64,000 bases of DNA from contig JBFGZQ010000004.1 in NCBI GenBank assembly GCA_041586735.1, forward strand, positions 62,001-126,000, given 5' to 3'. Position 1 is the first letter of the stretch. Every line of letters starts with the position of its first letter. A model generated the notes under the pieces. That model had not been told where the DNA came from and searched no databases. It saw only the letters and a list, made by a program, of their open reading frames with translations. The translations under genes and the position numbers were made by a program. Source of the DNA: Motiliproteus sp041586735 (GTDB lineage Bacteria > Pseudomonadota > Gammaproteobacteria > Pseudomonadales > Balneatricaceae). Shown in pieces: positions 53,707-62,119 of this stretch.

Positions 53707-54336
53707 ATGAGAGTTATATTTATATTTATATTTTTGTTTTCTCCATCACTGGCGCTTTCCGCAACTTGCGGAAATGTTTTTCATGTGCAGTATGGCCCGT
53801 ATGATTATAGATCAGAATCTAATGGTAAAACATTAAGGGTTGTCGAAAAAAGACATTTTACAAAACGAGTGGAGGAACTCATTTCAGGTGAGTCTACCTC
53901 AGAAATTATGGCTGATTTACATTATACGCTCAATAAGTTCCCTAATCATTATCGTGCTTTATTGTCTTTGATTAAATATGATTTAAGACTTGATGGTAAG
54001 TTGCCTCAAACAGATGTGACGTTTACACAGAGTGTTGAGTGTTATTTTCAAAGAGCAATCCAGTTTAGAGATAATGACTGGAGAATTTACCAAGTGTACG
54101 GAATGTATTTTTATAGTAATAAGAAATATCAACAAGCTATTGATGAGTTCATAAAGGCTTCTGCTTTGCATTCTTCAGCCGAGGTCGATTATAGTATTGG
54201 TATTTCTTATTTTAAAATTGGTGATTACAATGAGTCAAAAGAGTTTGCTATTAAAGCCTATTCCAATGGATATCCGTTATTAGGGTTGAAAAATATGCTC
54301 TTAGAAAAGGGTGTTGCTATAGATAACGAAGATTGA
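53707..54336 (+). CDS. Exported tetratricopeptide-like protein
   Basis: A 209-residue protein with a clear signal peptide (IFIFIFLFSPSLALSA, cut likely before TCGN). The mature part has helical repeats in its second half: VYGMYFYSNKKYQQAIDEFIKASAL and SIGISYFKIGDYNESKEFAIKAY are two TPR units. TPR proteins in polysaccharide loci often scaffold export machinery, but no specific role can be read. Earlier starts (ATG 53683, TTG 53662) are possible. It ends 4 bases from the convergent VanZ/beta-helix gene. Confidence 0.72.
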   Translation: MRVIFIFIFLFSPSLALSATCGNVFHVQYGPYDYRSESNGKTLRVVEKRHFTKRVEELISGESTSEIMADLHYTLNKFPNHYRALLSLIKYDLRLDGKLPQTDVTFTQSVECYFQRAIQFRDNDWRIYQVYGMYFYSNKKYQQAIDEFIKASALHSSAEVDYSIGISYFKIGDYNESKEFAIKAYSNGYPLLGLKNMLLEKGVAIDNED

Positions 54337-54340
54337 TTTG

Positions 54341-57300
54341 TCATTTTGTTACTGTGCGAACTGGTATTTCTGGAGCCGGAGGGAATGCTAATAATGCTCT
54401 ATCTTTGAATTTATAGTTATCTTTATCTATAATGCCTTTAATATCCCCTACGATGATGTTTTTGTTTACTGTGTAAGTTGTTGGATCACCTTTCATCGAA
54501 ATAAAATTAGCTGAACTCTTATCTGAAATAAAAATATTTTCAACGATTTCTATCGAGCCATTTTTATGGTGTTCACCCTCTACTCCCCAACTTAATAAAT
54601 CATGATTCTCACTAAAGGGACCCTCAATAAATATATTTCGTTTTAAAATTAACACTCCACCATTGGCTACATCGATAAGGCGGCTATCACGGCTTTGTGG
54701 AGAGGCGACAACTGAATCGATGATTTCAGTGTAGAACGATCGAGATTTTATTTCATGGGCACCATTACGATTGTTAAGAAATTTTGAGTTTCTGATAATT
54801 AACCGTGTTTCCCCTAAACTATATACGCCGTGAGAAAATGATCCGGCACCAAGGTGTTCAAACAAGCTATCTTCGATGACGATATCCCCACCTGCACGTG
54901 AGCCTAAGATCCCCCCTTGAGCGTGATGAAAGTATACGTCGCGTAGAGTGACGCCTTTGCCTTCCAGTCTGACGCATTTGCCATTGCCGTCACGCACGCT
55001 AATGGAATGGCACTCCAAACCCTCGATGACCGTGTCGTTACCTATGAGTACTAGTGCACCTTTGCCGTGCACCGCTTTACCATAAATAACAGCCCCTTTT
55101 TCGGCTTTGATCAGCACGGAGTCGGCTGTAAGAACAGCAGCTTCGTTATAATGGCCGGCACTGAGTTGGATGATGCTGTGGTCTTTTGCGCGCTTGAAGG
55201 CAAGCTTGAGGCTCGGTTGTATTACGCCATCAAGTAATATCCTGCCGGGCTTTGCATCTGCAGGTATCTTCGCTTCCGAGGTGTCTAACGAGTATGAGGC
55301 CGAGTTACTTGAAAAGTGTTGCGCTAATGTTTGCCAATGTAAGTGGTCCCCAAACAGTCGGTTTGCCATATATCCGCTAAACCCGATCAGTAGTATCCCA
55401 ATCACCAGAATTTTGGGTTGCAATAGCGGAAATTTATATCGAGCCACTTTTTGTTGCAGCATATAGGCGGGAATTTTTACTCCCGCACTAAGCCAAGCGC
55501 CCCACAAGGTCATCAACTGGAACGCCACTGATACAGCAAACCATCGTAGCATCAGCTCCAGAGTCGTTAACCGGATATTTCTGTCAGGCCCCAGAATGAA
55601 CTCTAAAGCGGAAAAGCTTATACCGTACTTATGAAGTTGTTGAGTGAAAGTAAATTGAGCGATCAACCAACCGGCAATGCTGAGTAGCAGTACTCCACCG
55701 GCTAGCTTGATCAACTTTTTTGTGCAGTTTGATAGCAGGGTACGGACCATCAAGGCGATTATCAGTGCATAGAGAACCAGCAGTAAACAAAATATCTCGG
55801 GTACAGAAATAAGCTCTGTTAGGTTATCGGTAGACGCACCAGGAAAGGTAAAGTAGTAGCAGATAGTAAATAGTAGAACCGATGTGGTTAGCTTCTTGGT
55901 TTGTTTAGGATTAGACGTAGGACTTGCCGGTTTAGGGGTTTTCAATTTAAGAAGGAAATAGACGTAGGGGACTTGGAATAAACCGTACAGTGCAACAAAT
56001 CTTAGCCCAGGTTCTAAAAATTCGAGCAGGCTACGAATACTGGTTACCCCCATTACCTTGTATATCACCGCCAGCGTTGTGCCTTGTTGCTGGACCTCAC
56101 TCAGTGCACGTGCACTCAAAACTGTGCCGGTAATATCTTGCAGGCTATCTTCTGATACCGCACACCAAATCAACAGGTAGACCAGGCTGCCAGACAAAAT
56201 ATGCAGCTTGGCTAAGTACCCCCATCTTGGCCGCGCCTGTTGCTGATGTAATGTTGAGATCCAGATAGCCGAGCCCGCTGCCAGCAGCAATGCTAAATAG
56301 AAGCTGGTCAGGTCAATGAGGGAGCCATCGTTGCGGAACAGTTGTAGCACATTGTATGGAATGCCGGGTAAAGCCAGAACCATCTTTATAGCGACTACAA
56401 AACCCACATAACTGATACCAATAAGCGTCAAGCTTGAGCGATTGTAGAATAGGTCTCTGCTTCCTGTCTGTTTCTTGTGAAGGTTTGTTTTAGGTTCTGG
56501 TTCTGGTTCTGGTTTGGTTTCAGATAACGTATTTATCGACGGTTGGTTAGCTAGGTAATCGCCGATATTACGTACCAATAGATAAGCGATAAATACCAGT
56601 AGCGGTTCGCCAATTTCAGCCGACCTGGACGGCATCCATATCTGCAGAAACTCTAATAACAACGCAATAATCGCAACAATAATAGCGGTCCGGCGGCCGT
56701 TAAAGCCTGCCTCAATAGCAAGCCAAATAACCGCTGAGTAGATAAACAGTTTGTTGAGCAAACTGCCAGCATTGGTATGCATGTCACCTTGCAAAAAGCC
56801 GGAGAGAGGTATCAGGCTAAACTCCCCAGCCTCTGGCGAAAACGCTGCCAGTGACGAAAGTCCCAGTGATACCAGCAGTAAACTGATCAGAACTTTCAAA
56901 CCCTTGCGGCTATCGATATCTAGCTTTATCAATAGCAGCAGTGATAATAAAGGAGCGGTTAGATCTACCATGTTGAGGGTGTTTTTGTAGATCAGGATTT
57001 TACCGACAATGACCAGAAGCCAAATGACGAGTAGTCCGCAGATTCTTAAGTGAGGGTGTTGCCAGAAGGCCAGTCTTATCGCTACCAACCAGCAACTGAC
57101 GGCTACGAAAAAGTCGGTTGTAGAGAACTCTTCTGTAAGCAAAGGTTTAAGGCTATTTTTAATTGATTGCAGGTCAATTGTCGGGACAAACGGCGATAGT
57201 TGAGCCAGAAAATAGCCTGTTCCTATCAACATCGGCAACAGTGCCAACCCCATAGGCAACTTCATCAGGCCCGTCCCCATTTGGCGCGAAGCTTGCCACC

Positions 57301-57652
57301 CGATAATCAACCCCAGAATATTCAACAGAACATCAACAATGCTGGGATCGCGCTCTGCAAGCCAGAGCTGAATGATTTGTAAGAGTAGGGCAAACAGCCC
57401 TCCCCAGAGTATCAATTTAAATAGAGTTTGTACTCGGCCTTGCTGTGCTCTGTTCGATTGCGGTGATAGCGCGTAACTAAGAAAACCCGTAGGGACAAAC
57501 AGCAGCACGTTACCAAGAAGATCGCCGATACTAGGTAGTTTTATTTGAAACAGTGATACCCCGTCACGTGCCATTGCTGCCATTGAAAAGTCGAAAGGAA
57601 ACAGCGAACCGTAGGCGATTAGCAGGTAGCTGAGCCACAGCAGGGTGCGCAT
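54341..57652 (-). CDS. Large membrane protein: two VanZ-like modules plus a C-terminal beta-helix
   Basis: A 1103-residue protein with three parts. Residues 1-120 are a VanZ-like module (FPFDFS, GDLLGNVLLFVP, LLLQIIQLW with RDPSIVDVLLN). Residues 275-365 repeat the same pattern (NAGSLLNKLFIYS, LLLEFLQIW with RSAEIGEPLL). A PEPEPEP linker near 381 leads to a further block of about ten helices (405-780). Residues 804-1103 form a right-handed parallel beta-helix with repeated short strands (VIEGLECHSISV, VTLRDVYFHH, IVIEDSLFEHL, LIIRNSKFLNN), the fold of many polysaccharide lyases and epimerases. I do not know this combination as a named family. It ends the minus-strand operon that starts at 61239. 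Confidence 0.8.
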   Translation of the reverse strand: MRTLLWLSYLLIAYGSLFPFDFSMAAMARDGVSLFQIKLPSIGDLLGNVLLFVPTGFLSYALSPQSNRAQQGRVQTLFKLILWGGLFALLLQIIQLWLAERDPSIVDVLLNILGLIIGWQASRQMGTGLMKLPMGLALLPMLIGTGYFLAQLSPFVPTIDLQSIKNSLKPLLTEEFSTTDFFVAVSCWLVAIRLAFWQHPHLRICGLLVIWLLVIVGKILIYKNTLNMVDLTAPLLSLLLLIKLDIDSRKGLKVLISLLLVSLGLSSLAAFSPEAGEFSLIPLSGFLQGDMHTNAGSLLNKLFIYSAVIWLAIEAGFNGRRTAIIVAIIALLLEFLQIWMPSRSAEIGEPLLVFIAYLLVRNIGDYLANQPSINTLSETKPEPEPEPKTNLHKKQTGSRDLFYNRSSLTLIGISYVGFVVAIKMVLALPGIPYNVLQLFRNDGSLIDLTSFYLALLLAAGSAIWISTLHQQQARPRWGYLAKLHILSGSLVYLLIWCAVSEDSLQDITGTVLSARALSEVQQQGTTLAVIYKVMGVTSIRSLLEFLEPGLRFVALYGLFQVPYVYFLLKLKTPKPASPTSNPKQTKKLTTSVLLFTICYYFTFPGASTDNLTELISVPEIFCLLLVLYALIIALMVRTLLSNCTKKLIKLAGGVLLLSIAGWLIAQFTFTQQLHKYGISFSALEFILGPDRNIRLTTLELMLRWFAVSVAFQLMTLWGAWLSAGVKIPAYMLQQKVARYKFPLLQPKILVIGILLIGFSGYMANRLFGDHLHWQTLAQHFSSNSASYSLDTSEAKIPADAKPGRILLDGVIQPSLKLAFKRAKDHSIIQLSAGHYNEAAVLTADSVLIKAEKGAVIYGKAVHGKGALVLIGNDTVIEGLECHSISVRDGNGKCVRLEGKGVTLRDVYFHHAQGGILGSRAGGDIVIEDSLFEHLGAGSFSHGVYSLGETRLIIRNSKFLNNRNGAHEIKSRSFYTEIIDSVVASPQSRDSRLIDVANGGVLILKRNIFIEGPFSENHDLLSWGVEGEHHKNGSIEIVENIFISDKSSANFISMKGDPTTYTVNKNIIVGDIKGIIDKDNYKFKDRALLAFPPAPEIPVRTVTK
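56493..56516 (-). repeat. Hexanucleotide repeat coding for the Pro-Glu linker
   Basis: Three GGTTCT units followed by GGTTTG on the plus strand encode alternating Pro-Glu on the minus strand, a rigid linker between the VanZ modules and the later membrane block. Confidence 0.7.
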
Positions 57653-57705
57653 AGATTATTGCCGCCGCATTACAAAGTAATAAGAAATTGCATGGTAGGT
57701 TGTCA

Positions 57706-58662
57706 TCAGCTGGCAGATGGTTTTGTCATAAGGTTTGCCATCATTCTGGCATGGAACTTTAAGGGTGCTCCATCCCAGGGTGTGAAACGCTTTAATGCAA
57801 ATAGATTGGAATTTTTGCTGGTATAGCCGGCATCAGTGGAAACGGCATAGCGGAACCCCAGCTGCTCTATGACAGCAAGGCTGTTTTCATCCATATCTTT
57901 ACCAAATCGGCCATTGGGATATGCAAAGCCTGTGATAGGGCGGTCGATCCACTGTTCCAGCAGCGCCTTGTTTTCAGAGATCTCTTCTCGCTGTTGCTGA
58001 GAATCCAGCTCTTTCAGTATCGGGTGATTATGGGTATGCCCACCGATCTCAATACCCGCACGCGACAGTTGTGAAATCTCCGCGGGTAGCATCATCTTGC
58101 GTGTTTCTAGGCTGTTGTTATTGGCCGCATAGAGCGCATCCACCTTTTTCAAACGCTCGGCTATAGGCAGGTATTTAAGTTGTTGGACCACTTTCGCGGC
58201 CAGTTGTCGGCGACTGCTATTGTTTTCAAGAGCGCAGTGGCCTAACCCCACGGGGTGTAGATCGATAGAGCTAGTGGAGGTACTTGCGATCAGATCAATG
58301 ATCCGGTCATTCCACATATTATCGCCTTGGCTGAAGGCGGTGGCGATAAAAACGGTCGCTGGGATCTGGTAGCGCTCCAATATTGGTAAGCCAAATTCCA
58401 GATTATTGAGATAGCCGTCATCCAGCGTTACACATACCGCTTTAGGGGGGAGGCTGCCAGCTTCAATTCGATCCAGAGCGTCATTGATCGATAGTGGCGT
58501 GAAATAGCGTCGTAACAGCGACATTTGCCAATCGAATTTTTCAGTGTCTGGTTCCCAAGGTCGCATCGGATCCAGTTTTGGCAGAACCTGATGGTAATTC
58601 AAAATGCTGATCTTATTGCGGTTTATGGGAGATGAAAACAGTGTCAGTAGCTGATGGAGCAT
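57706..58662 (-). CDS. Polysaccharide deacetylase (CE4/NodB)
   Basis: A 318-residue NodB-type carbohydrate esterase, which removes acetyl groups from N-acetylated sugars or polymers. ISILNYHQVLP opens the domain; VTLDDGY carries the catalytic and metal-binding aspartates, and GGHTHNHP the metal-binding histidines. FAYPNGRFG completes the active site. It differs from the smaller deacetylase family usually tied to XrtA. ATG 58662 has AGGGA seven bases upstream, while the longer frame begins at TTG 58722. There is no signal peptide. It lies between the DUF2264 and VanZ/beta-helix genes on the same strand. Confidence 0.88.
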   Translation of the reverse strand: MLHQLLTLFSSPINRNKISILNYHQVLPKLDPMRPWEPDTEKFDWQMSLLRRYFTPLSINDALDRIEAGSLPPKAVCVTLDDGYLNNLEFGLPILERYQIPATVFIATAFSQGDNMWNDRIIDLIASTSTSSIDLHPVGLGHCALENNSSRRQLAAKVVQQLKYLPIAERLKKVDALYAANNNSLETRKMMLPAEISQLSRAGIEIGGHTHNHPILKELDSQQQREEISENKALLEQWIDRPITGFAYPNGRFGKDMDENSLAVIEQLGFRYAVSTDAGYTSKNSNLFALKRFTPWDGAPLKFHARMMANLMTKPSAS

Positions 58663-58888
58663 CAATGCGTCCCTAGTATGTTTTTTCGTTGTTTGCTGCT
58701 GAACGGGCTGCTCAATAATCAATACTTGGCACCCTGAATTTTTGATAGTAGGTGAACTCAGAGCTGGTTTACCAACCCAATATAATAGTAAAGCCTAGAC
58801 TATAGGCGATCTATATTAGCGTGGAATCTTTGTTAACTATGAGTATCAGTCATGCGTATTTCTTCGCTTGATCATCCCTAGATTGCTT

Positions 58889-60304
58889 TTAACGGTAGCT
58901 GGAAAGGGTCGAATCAAATATCTTTATACCCTGTTTTAATAAATTGTTGGAAGGGCGTGATGCCACTCCATAGAGCAATTGCCTGAGTTTTTCCCGCGTA
59001 GTTTGAGGCTTGATAACCATGTCTGCTACAGACTTCTTGTGGTTGTAGAACGTGACAATGCTGCGGTGCTGCTTAGGGATAGTGGTTACATCCAATTCGG
59101 CCTCGGCAACACGAATATCGACACTGCGCTGCAGCGCGGGCAGGGGCTGCGGAGATGTTTGTTGCCAATCCGTTGTTATAGATTGATGGTAGAAAACCAC
59201 CAACGACCGGGTCGCCCAAAATGCGCTGGCAGGGCCGCTGTAGGGGTCCAGCCAGCGAAGGTCATCTTCGAAGATGCCTTGACTGGGGCGTCCTAGTTGA
59301 ACTCCTCCTTGTGAAATAAAATAGCGCCAACAACTATCCAGCGCCGTTAATGCTACCCCGCTGGGGTATTGTCCAGGACTGAGTTCGCTGGCCATCAGTA
59401 GCGGAGCCGGGGCCGCCATTCGGTAACATAGGCTTCTGCCGAATAGCACCACGCCCTGATCGGTAAAAAGATACTGGTACCAGGCACAGAAATCGACCAT
59501 GGCACGCGTAATGAACCCGGAATCAAAGCTCGGGTCGATTTTGTTCAGCCAATACAAACAGTAGTGGAATGCCCAGGCATTATAGAGGTCGATCGCTCCG
59601 TTTTCACCGTCGGTAAAACAGCCGTTGCCTTTGTAGAATGCTTTGATTCTCTGATAACGATCCATGCTACAAAACTGATATTCGGGATCGAGTGCTTGGA
59701 TCACTTTGTCGACCAGAATAACGAACAGGTGCCAGTTACTATCGGCGGTCTGTTTACCTATCACCTGTTTGAGCCAGCGCAGGACCTGGCTTTGTTGTTG
59801 CCCGTTAAAGTCATGCCATAGCGAGTCTTTAATCAACCAGAGCGCTAGCGCAATATCCCCTGCTTCGCAGATCAAGGTACTCTTATGGCTAACGTCACCC
59901 CAGTACCCAGGGTGTTGCGGATTGGTACCGTTGAGCAGTGCGTTGCTGATGGCGGCAGCCATCGTCTTTTTGACTTCTGGGTCTGCTAGCGGCGAGTTAC
60001 AGTAGGCCGCCCACAGGGGTAACAACCGAGTGACTCCCTCAATACCGTCATTACGTGCACCGTAGATGCTTCCAGCACCCGGGTAGTACGCGAGTGTGCC
60101 ATCGTGATGTAGGTAACGCTGCTGGGCTTGCCAGAAGTACTCGGTAAGGTGATTTATACGGTCACAAACGTTAGCGCCGGTATCGCTGAAACAGTTTTGA
60201 AGCGCTCGATCGTGCTGCTTGAACGCGGCTCGGCGGTGCCATCGTCGGTGCCAAAGCTGGCGCTGCATGCGGATGATAAGCGCGATGTTTTGCGGGTTGA
60301 TCAT
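58889..60304 (-). CDS. DUF2264-family protein, putative carbohydrate-active enzyme
   Basis: A 471-residue alpha-helical protein that I match to DUF2264 by its spaced motifs: GYWGD (133-137), DIALALWLI (150-158), NWHLFVILVDKV (190-201), YNAWAFHY (241-248) and FGRSLCYR (288-295). The pattern suggests an (alpha/alpha)-barrel like those of glycoside hydrolases and lyases. The catalytic function is not established. No signal peptide is present. Its start overlaps the stop of the GT2 gene by 4 bases (ATGA), so the two are translationally coupled. Confidence 0.78.
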   Translation of the reverse strand: MINPQNIALIIRMQRQLWHRRWHRRAAFKQHDRALQNCFSDTGANVCDRINHLTEYFWQAQQRYLHHDGTLAYYPGAGSIYGARNDGIEGVTRLLPLWAAYCNSPLADPEVKKTMAAAISNALLNGTNPQHPGYWGDVSHKSTLICEAGDIALALWLIKDSLWHDFNGQQQSQVLRWLKQVIGKQTADSNWHLFVILVDKVIQALDPEYQFCSMDRYQRIKAFYKGNGCFTDGENGAIDLYNAWAFHYCLYWLNKIDPSFDSGFITRAMVDFCAWYQYLFTDQGVVLFGRSLCYRMAAPAPLLMASELSPGQYPSGVALTALDSCWRYFISQGGVQLGRPSQGIFEDDLRWLDPYSGPASAFWATRSLVVFYHQSITTDWQQTSPQPLPALQRSVDIRVAEAELDVTTIPKQHRSIVTFYNHKKSVADMVIKPQTTREKLRQLLYGVASRPSNNLLKQGIKIFDSTLSSYR

Positions 60305-61239
60305 ACCGGTGAGCGGTCTTTATGCAGATGCAACAGGCAGCGAATAATGAATTTATAACTACCGAATTTCAGCGGTGCCCTTTCCCGGGCAAGGGTAAAC
60401 GCCTTGAGGGCGCGCCGATACCAGCCGCCGAGGAAGAGCTCATAACCATACTCGAACCAGACATTGAAAAATATCTTATCGAGACTTTGTTGGCTTACAG
60501 TACGACCGTCCTTGCTGCTGGCACCGAAGGTGTTTAGGTTGTGCTCCATGATCTCAGCGCGATAATTTCGAAGGTGCGGTTTATGGGAGATACTGTCTTG
60601 GTTTTTACGGTAGTAGGCGTAGTTGATTTCCAATTGGGCAACTTTAGCGTGATGCGCTAACTGCAACCAAAAGTCGTAATCCTGACCACGACGGAAATCT
60701 GGGTTGAATCGAACATCTTTCAGTACCTCGGTTCGAACCAGCGCCGCTATAATGTGATACCAGGAGCATTCGAACAGGCTGTGATAAACCCAACCTGACA
60801 TCGCCTCATTGACCTTTAGTGGTTGGCTGGTATCGACGGCAACAGCGGAGCATAACTTGAAATTCTGGTCAACATGCTGAAATCGTCCCGTTGCGACGCC
60901 GTACTCCGGGTGTTCTTCCAGAAAACGCACTTGCTGGTGGAGACGTTCAGGAGCCCACAGGTCATCGCCGTCGTTGAATGCGATGTATTGGCCTCGGGCG
61001 TTGTCGATTCCGGTATTGCGCGCCACTGCAGAGCCTGCGTTGGTTTGATAATGGTAATGAACTAGATCACCAAAGCCCTCTACGACTTGCCGAGAATTGT
61101 CGGTGCTGCCATCGTCAACAACGATAATCTCCTTGTTGGGATAGTTTTGATTAACGACGCTTTGAATACATTCGACAATGTATTTTTCACCGTTGTAGAC
61201 AGGAATGATAATAGAAACTAGTGGTAACTCGTTTGCCAT
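60301..61239 (-). CDS. Family 2 glycosyltransferase
   Basis: A 312-residue GT-A transferase with VSIIIPVYNGEKYIVECIQS, DDGSTDNS, NAGSAVARNTGI and the metal-binding FNDGDDLW (DGD). It heads a minus-strand operon with DUF2264, deacetylase and VanZ/beta-helix genes. Its divergent neighbour is the tyrosine phosphatase gene, 208 bases away. No promoter was identified in that gap. Confidence 0.9.
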   Translation of the reverse strand: MANELPLVSIIIPVYNGEKYIVECIQSVVNQNYPNKEIIVVDDGSTDNSRQVVEGFGDLVHYHYQTNAGSAVARNTGIDNARGQYIAFNDGDDLWAPERLHQQVRFLEEHPEYGVATGRFQHVDQNFKLCSAVAVDTSQPLKVNEAMSGWVYHSLFECSWYHIIAALVRTEVLKDVRFNPDFRRGQDYDFWLQLAHHAKVAQLEINYAYYRKNQDSISHKPHLRNYRAEIMEHNLNTFGASSKDGRTVSQQSLDKIFFNVWFEYGYELFLGGWYRRALKAFTLARERAPLKFGSYKFIIRCLLHLHKDRSPV

Positions 61240-61447
61240 CCCGATGTCCCTTTCAGCAAGATCACCCGAGGGTTGAGGGTGCTCGATAAGCTTTAACTCT
61301 ATACACTAATGGAAGTCTAGTCGAGCCGTACCTAGGTGCTAACATGGATCGGGTAAACGGTATGGATTAGGATGAATTGCTAGATCGAACACCTTGTGAA
61401 CTTTCAATCGCTATTCCCGTATCTAATCATTGATAACTAAGGATATT

Positions 61448-62011
61448 ATGTCTCTAATTCATGACAATTTTGCCAGCGTTAAAGGGCTGGTTAGATTGGT
61501 CCTCGCTGAATCCAGGGCTTATCTTGGACAGGATCATGAGTTTCGTCATGTGGATTTTTATCGGGTAGAGCGGCTGGTATTTGTCTGTTTGGGAAATATA
61601 TGTCGAAGCCCCTATGGAGAGTATATTGCTCAGCGTTATGGGGTTGCTACTGCAGGGTTCGGCTTAGCGACTACCACAGGGGGGCCAGCTTTCGAACTTG
61701 GTGTAGAAACAGCTTTGGAGCTTGGGGTAGATATGCGAGCTTACCGCAGTACCGATATTTCCGATTTTGAAATCCAAGACACCGATCTGCTGTTGGTCAT
61801 GGAGCTTCGGCATGCCGAGCGCTTAAAGCAACATATTGGAGGTAGTAGTCAAGCGCAGATTGCACTGTTGGGTAATTGGGCAGAGCCACGACGACTTCAT
61901 ATTCATGACCCTCATGTGCATGGTAAGGCGTACTTTAAGACCTGTTATGCTGTGATTGAAAATGCTACCGAAAAACTGATCAATCAATACTTAACTAGTC
62001 GTGTGACATAG
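61448..62011 (+). CDS. Low-molecular-weight protein tyrosine phosphatase (Wzb-like)
   Basis: A 187-residue phosphatase with the P-loop CLGNICRS (C47 to S54) and the general-acid aspartate D154 in HIHDPHV. Such enzymes in capsule and exopolysaccharide loci remove phosphate from the Wzc-type tyrosine kinase that controls chain length; no kinase gene is in view. The protein carries about 40 residues before the first strand, more than usual for the family. ATG 61448 has AAGGA four bases upstream; GTG at codon 36 would give a normal length. Confidence 0.9.
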   Translation: MSLIHDNFASVKGLVRLVLAESRAYLGQDHEFRHVDFYRVERLVFVCLGNICRSPYGEYIAQRYGVATAGFGLATTTGGPAFELGVETALELGVDMRAYRSTDISDFEIQDTDLLLVMELRHAERLKQHIGGSSQAQIALLGNWAEPRRLHIHDPHVHGKAYFKTCYAVIENATEKLINQYLTSRVT

Positions 62012-62119
62012 AGAATTGGTGAGAAGAAATGTACCGATTTCGGCAGCTGCCCATCAACTGCCCTTAATGCAAAGTGTTGCACTTATTATCCAAATATCCA
62101 GAGAGTTAAGTTATGGCTG

